Positions 58,403 to 64,000 of a DNA stretch of 64,000 bases are shown here, one piece after another. Positions within the stretch are counted from its first letter, which is position 1; each line of letters opens with the position of its first letter. Made by a program: the position numbers and the translations under genes. The notes under the pieces are model-generated. The model made no database searches. It saw only the letters and a list, made by a program, of their open reading frames with translations, and was not told the origin of the DNA. Source of the DNA: Procambarus clarkii (lineage: Eukaryota; Arthropoda; Malacostraca; Decapoda; Cambaridae); the NCBI RefSeq assembly GCF_040958095.1, contig NC_091198.1:37405572-37469571 (forward strand). Reading direction: 5' to 3'.

Positions 58403-60886
58403 CCGCCTAGAGGCACATAAAGGAGCCGCCTAGAGGTACATAAAGAGGCCGCCTAGAGGTATATAAAGGGGCCACCTAGAGGTACATAAAGAGGCCGCCT
58501 AGAGGTATATAAAGGGGCCGCCTAGAGGTATATAAAGGGGCCGCCTAGAGGTACATAACAGAGCCGCCTAGAGGCACATAAAGGAACCGCCTAGAGCCTC
58601 ATAAAGGAGCCGCCTGGAGGTACATAAAGGGCCGCCTAGAGGTACATAAAGGGCCGCCAAGAGGCACATAAAGGGGCCGCCGAGAAGTACATAAAGAGGC
58701 CGCCTAGAGGTACATAAAGGGGCCGCCTAGAGGTACATAAAGGAGCCGCCTAGAGGCACATAAAGGGGTCGCCTAGAGGCACATAAAGGGCCGACTAGAG
58801 GTGCATAAATGGGCCGCCTAGAGGTGCATAAATGGGCCGCCTAGAGGTACATAAAAAGCCGCCTAGAGGCACATTACGGAGCCGCCTAGAGGTACATAAA
58901 GGGGCCGCCTAGAGGTACATAAAGGTGCCGCCAAGAGGCACATACAGGGGCCGCCTAGAGGCACATAAAGGGCCGCCTAGAGGCACATAAAGGAGCCGCC
59001 TAGAGTTACATAAAAGAGCCGCCTAGAGGTTCATAAAGGGCCACCTAGTGGTGCATAAAGGAGCCGCCTTGAGGCACATAAAGGGGCCGCCTAGAGGCAC
59101 ATAAAGGGGCCGACTAGAGACACATAAAGGGGCCGCCTAGAGTTACATAAAGGTGCCGCCTAGAGGCACATACAGGGGCCGCCTAGAGGCACATAAAGGG
59201 CCGCCTAGAGGCACATAAAGGAACCGCCTAGAGTTACATAAAAGAGCCGCCTAGAGGTTCATAAAGGGCCACCTAGTGGTGCATAAAGGAGCCGCCTTGA
59301 GGCACATAAAGGGGCCGCCTAGAGGCACATAAAGGGGCCGCCTAGAGGAACATAAAGGGGCCGCCTATAGGCACATAAAGGAGCCGCCTAGAGGCACATA
59401 AAGGAACCGCCTAAAGTCACATAAAGGAGCCGCCTAGAGGCAAATAAAGGGCTGCCTAGAGGCTCATAAAGGGCCGCCTAGAGGCGCATAAAGGGGCCGC
59501 CTAGAGGCACATAAAGGAGCCTCCTAGAGGTGCATAAAGGGCGGCCTAGAGGAGCCGCCTAGAGGCACATAAAGGGCTGCCTAGAGGCTCATAAAGGGCC
59601 GCCTAGAGGAGCCGCCTAGAGGCACATAAAGGGCTGCCTAGAGGCTAATAAAGGGCCGCCTAGAGGCGCATAAAGGACCCGCCTAAAGGCACATAAAGGG
59701 GCCTCCTAGAGGCACATAAAGGGCTGCCTAGAGGCACATAAAGGGCCGCCTAGAGGCGCATAAAGGGGCCGCCTAGAGGCACATAAAGGAGCCTCCTAGA
59801 GGTGCATAAAGGGCGGCCTAGAGGTACATAAAGGAGCCGCCTAGAGGCACATAAAGGGCCGAATAGAGGCACATAAAGGAGCCGCCTAGAGGCACATAAA
59901 GGAACCGCCTAGAGGCACATATAGGGGCCGCCTAGAGGTACGTAAAGGAGCCGCCTAGAGGCACATAAAGGGCCGAATAGAGGCACATAAAGGAGCCGCC
60001 TAGAGGCACATATAGGGGCCGCCTAGAGGTACATAAAGGGCCGAATAGAGGCACATAAAGGACCGCCTAGAGGTGCATAAAGGGCCGCCTAGAGGAACAT
60101 AAATGGGCCGCTTAAAGGTGCATAAAGGGCCGCCTAGAGGCGCATATAGGGGCCGCCTAGAGGTACATAAAGGGCCGAATAGAGGCACATAAAGGGCCGC
60201 CTAGAGGCACAATTAGGGGCCGCCTAGAGGTACATAAAGGGCCGAATAGAGGCACATAAAGGGCCGCATAGAGGGACATTAAGGGGCCGCCTAGAGGCAC
60301 ATAAAGGGCCGCCTAGAGGTACATAAAGGGCCGCCTAGAGGCACATAAAGGGCCGCCTAGAGGCACATAATGGGCCGCCTAGAGGCACATAAAGAGACCG
60401 CCTAGAGGCACATAAAGGGCCGCCTAGAGGCACATAAAGGGACCACCTAGAGGCACATAAAGGGCCGCCTAGAGGCACATAAAGGGCCGCCTAGAGGCAC
60501 ATAAAGGGCCGCCTAGAGGCACATAAAGGGCCGCCTAGAGGTACATAAATGGGCCGCTTAAAGGTGCATAAAGGGCCGCCTAGAGGCGCATAAAGGGGGC
60601 CGCCTAGAGGCGCATAAAGGGGCCGCCTAGAGGCACATAAAGGGGACAGACAGAGGCACATAAAGAGCCGCCTAGAGGAACATAATGGGTCGCTTGTAGG
60701 TACATAAAGGGGCCGCCTAGAGGCACATAAAGGGGCCGCCTAGAGGCACATAAATGGGCCGCCTAGAGGCACATAAAGGGGCCGCCTAGAGGCACATAAA
60801 AGGGCCGCCTAGAGGTACATAATGGGTCGCCTGGAGGTACATAATAGGTCGCCTGGAGGTACATAAAGAGGCCGCCTAGAGGCACC

Positions 60887-61105
60887 TAAAATTGCCACAT
60901 TAAGGTCCATGGAACGGCCGCCTACATTCACATAAAATGGACGTCTAGAAGCCCCTAAATAGCCACCAAGAGGCCTATTAAGCGGCCGCCTTAAAGCACA
61001 TAAAATGGCCACCTAGACGTAAATAAAATGGCCGCCAAGAGGCTCCTAGAATAGCCATCTAAAATCCCATAAACAAGCCGCCTAGAGGCATGTAAAGATG
61101 CCGCC
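60887..61105. repeat. Divergent marker segment, copy 4
   Basis: Carries the same changes as copy 3 but keeps the GCATGTAAAGATGCC units of copies 1 and 2. Copy 3 therefore lost that end after the two lineages separated. Confidence 0.85.
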
Positions 61106-64000
61106 TAGAGGCACATAAAGGAGCCGACTAGAGGTACATAAAGAGGCCGCCTAGAGGTATATAAAGGGGCCGCCTAGAGGTACATAAAGAGGCCGCCTAG
61201 AGGTATATAAAGGGGCCGCCTAGAGGTATATAAAGGGGCCGCCTAGAGGTACATAACAGAGCCGCCTAGAGGCACATAAAGGAACCGCCTAGAGCCTCAT
61301 AAAGGAGCCGCCTGGAGGTACATAAAGGGCCGCCTAGAGGTACATAAAGGGCCGCCAAGAGGCACATAAAGGGGCCGCCGAGAAGTACATAAAGAGGCCG
61401 CCTAGAGGTACATAAAGGGGCCGCCTAGAGGTACATAAAGGAGCCGCCTAGAGGCAAATAAAGGGCCGCCTAGACGCACATAAAGGAGCCGCCTGGAGGT
61501 ATATAAAGAACCCGCCTAGAGGCGCATCAAGGTGCCGCCTAGAGGTACATAAAGGGGACGCCTAGATGTACATAAAGGGGCCGCCTAGAGGTACATAAAG
61601 GCCCGCCTAGAGGTACATAAAGGGGCCGCCTAGAGGCACTTAAAGGCCCGCCTAGAGGTACATAAAGGGCCGCCTAGAGGAACATAAAGGCCCGCCTAGA
61701 AGCAAATAAAGGAGCCGTCTAGAGGCACATAAAGGGCCGCCTATAGGCACACAAAGGGGCCGCCTAGAGGCACATAAAGGGCCGCCTAGAAGTGCATAGA
61801 GGGCCGCCTAGAGGCTCATAAAGGAGCCGCCTAGAAGCACATAAAGGGGCCGCCTAGAGGCGCATAAAGGGCCGCCTAGAAGCACATAAAGGGGCCGCCT
61901 AGAGGCACATAATGGGCCGCCAAAAGGCACATAATGGGCCGCCAAAAGGCACATAAAGGCGAATAAAAGAGCCGCCTAGAGGTGCATAAAGGGGCCACCT
62001 AAACGTACATAAAGGGGCTGCCTAGAGGCACATAAAGAGGCCGCCTAGAGGCACATAAAGGGGCCGCCCAGAGGCACATAAAGGGCCGCCTGTAAGTACA
62101 TAAAGGGGCCGCCTAGAGGTATATAAAGGGGCCGCCTAGAGGTATATAAAGGGGCCGCCTAGAGGTACATAACAGAGCCGCCTAGAGGCACATAAAGGAA
62201 CCGCCTAGAGCCACATAAAGGGGCCGCCTAGAGGTACATAAAGGGCCGCCAAGAGGTACATAAAGGGGCCGCCGAGAAGTACATAAAGAGGCCGCCTAGA
62301 GGTACATAAAGGGGCCGCCTAGAGGTACATAAAGGAGCCGCCTAGAGGCACATGAAGGGCCGCCTAGACGCACATAAAGGAGCCGCCTGGAGGTATATAA
62401 AGGACCCGCCTAGAGGTACATAAAGGGCCCGCCTAGAGGTACATAAAGGGGCCGCCTAGAGGTACATAAAGGGCCCGCCTAGAGGTACATAAAGGGGCCG
62501 CCTAGAGGTACATAAAGGCCCGCCTAGAGGTAAATAAAGGGGCCGCCTAGAGGCACTTAAAGGCCCGCCTAGAGGTACATAAAGGGCCGCCTAGAGGCAC
62601 ATAAAGGCCCGCCTAGAAGCACATAAAGGAGCCGTCTAGAGGCACATAAAGGGCCGCCTAGAGGCACATAAAGGGGCCGCCTAGAGGCACATAAAGGGCC
62701 GCCTAGAAGTGCATAGAGGGCCGCCTAGAGGCACATAAAGGAGCCACCTAGAAGCACATAAAAGGGCCGCATAGAGGCGAATAAAGGGCCGCCTTGAAGC
62801 ACATAAAGGGGCCGCCTAGAGGCACATAATGGGCCGCAAAGAGGCACATATAGGGGCCGCCTAGAGGCGAATAAAAGAGCCGCCTAGAGGTGCATAAAGG
62901 GGCCTCCTTAAGGTACATAAAGGGGCCGCCTAGAGGCACATAAAGAGGCCGCCTAGAGGCACATAAAGGGGCCGCCTAGAGGCACAAAAAGGGCCGCCTG
63001 TAAGTACATAAAGGGGCCTCCTTAAGGTACATAAAGGGGCCGCCTAGAGGCACATAAAGAGGCCGCCTAGAGGCACATAAAGGGGCCGCCTAGAGGCACA
63101 AAAAGGGCCGCCTGTAAGTACATAAAGGGGCCGCCTAGAGGCACATAATGGGCCGCCAAGATGCACATAAAGGAGCCGCCTAGAGGCACATAAAAGGCCG
63201 CCTAGAGGCACATAAAGGGCCGCCTAGAGGTGCATAAAAGGAGCACCTAAAGGCACATAAAGGGCCGCCTAGAGGTGCATAAAGGGGTCTCCTAGAGGTA
63301 CATAAAGGAGTCGCCTAGAGGCACATAAAGGGGCCGCCTAGAGGCACATTAAGGGTCGCCTAGAGGCACATAAAGGGCCGCCTAGAGGTGCATAAAGGGG
63401 CCGCCTAGAGGTGCATAAAGGGGCCGCCTAGAGGTATATAAAGGGGCCGCCTAGAGGCACATTAAGGGCCGCTTAGAGGCACATAAAAGGCCGCCTAGAG
63501 GCACATAAAGGGCCGCCTAGAGGCACATAAAGGGGCCGCCTTGAGGCACATAAAGGGCCGCCTAGAGGCACATAAAGGGCCGCCTAGAGGCACATAAAGG
63601 GCCGCCAAGAGGTACATAAAGAGCCGTCTAGAGGCATATAAAGGGCCGCCTAGAGGCACATAAAGGGGCCGCCTAGAGGCATATAAAGGGGCCGCCTCGA
63701 GGCACATAAAGGGCCGCCTAGAGGCACATAAAGGGGCCGCCTAGAGGCACATAAATGAGCCGCCTAGAGGCACATAAAGGAGCCGCCTAGAGGCACATAT
63801 AGGGGCAGCCTCGAGGCACATAAAGGGGCCGCCTACAGGCACATGAAGGGGCCAGCTAGAGGTGCATAAAGGGCCGCCTAGAGACACATAAAGGGGCCGC
63901 CTACAGGCACATAAAGGGGCCGCCTAGAGGTACATAAAGGGGCCGCCTAGAGGTACATAAAGGCCTGCCTAGAGGTGCATAAAGGGGCCGCCAAGAGGCA

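Larger units (their letters stand above)
58134..61110. repeat. 2,675-bp repeat step in satellite B
   Basis: Matching 67-codon minus-strand frames start at 58337 and 61012, and matching 62-codon frames end at 57513 and 60188, both 2,675 bp apart. The block between is a shortened relative of the 3.8-kb repeat plus one divergent marker segment. Confidence 0.83.
43771..64000. repeat. Satellite B: 22-23 bp tandem array, open at right edge
   Basis: The unit is GCCGCCTAGAGGCACATAAA followed by GG, GGG or ATG, giving 22 or 23 bp; roughly 900 units fit in the array by length. GCCT and AGGC inside each unit are short complementary arms. Units ending AAAATGG dominate from 43.8 to about 46.0 kb, and AAAGGG and AAAGGGG units dominate afterwards. 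Common variants are GTGCATAAA, GTACATAAA, GCGCATAAA and GCCGAATAGAGG. The minus strand gives open frames of only 60-71 codons (PLGGPLCASRRP-type strings), which are unit translations. The array continues beyond the window. Confidence 0.97.

Noticed and set aside
44692..63707. Minus-strand frames of 62-71 codons (PLGGPLCASRRP strings)
   Set aside because: They are translations of satellite B units and recur exactly with the higher-order repeats. No coding evidence.

Overview
This window looks like nuclear DNA of an invertebrate animal, most likely a decapod crustacean. The clues are a HEPN-NACHT immune-type gene with a probable intron, a decayed tRNA-derived SINE whose body I recognise from decapod genomes, a decayed LINE reverse-transcriptase tail, and very long simple satellites. 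Nothing looks bacterial or viral: there are no operons, CRISPR, IS elements or rRNA. The decapod assignment is an inference from memory of the repeat family.

Layout: 1-35433 is satellite A, built from GGTAGTGGTGCA followed by a variable number of GAG triplets. It continues beyond the left edge and carries several layers of higher-order repeats (0.94, 1.7-2.0, 2.24, 3.6, 4.25 and about 7 kb). 35434-36698 holds an A/C-rich stretch, AT-rich DNA with a perfect hairpin, and a 54-55 bp minisatellite. 36699-42340 (minus strand) is the only convincing gene. Its main exon (39694-42340) encodes a DZIP3-like HEPN domain plus a NACHT NTPase. A probable second exon (36699-37612) is dominated by a 33-bp, 22-copy coding minisatellite. 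The inferred 2.08-kb intron is mostly three tandem arrays (22, 34 and 44 bp units) rich in nuclear-receptor half-sites and forkhead/FOXO-type motifs. 42341-43770 holds the 5' flank, the SINE and the LINE remnant. 43771-64000 is satellite B, a 22-23 bp unit with its own higher-order repeats, continuing past the right edge.

The gene would act as a cytosolic sensor or NTPase switch of the NLR/STAND type. The HEPN R-x4-H motif suggests a possible RNase output. No second gene shows a pathway partner. The very long open frames in satellite A are a compositional artefact: five of six frames of the unit lack stops. They are not annotated as genes. The best candidate for something undescribed is the gene itself: an immune-type NTPase with a 22-copy repeat exon, an intron loaded with regulatory-looking arrays, and satellites on both sides.
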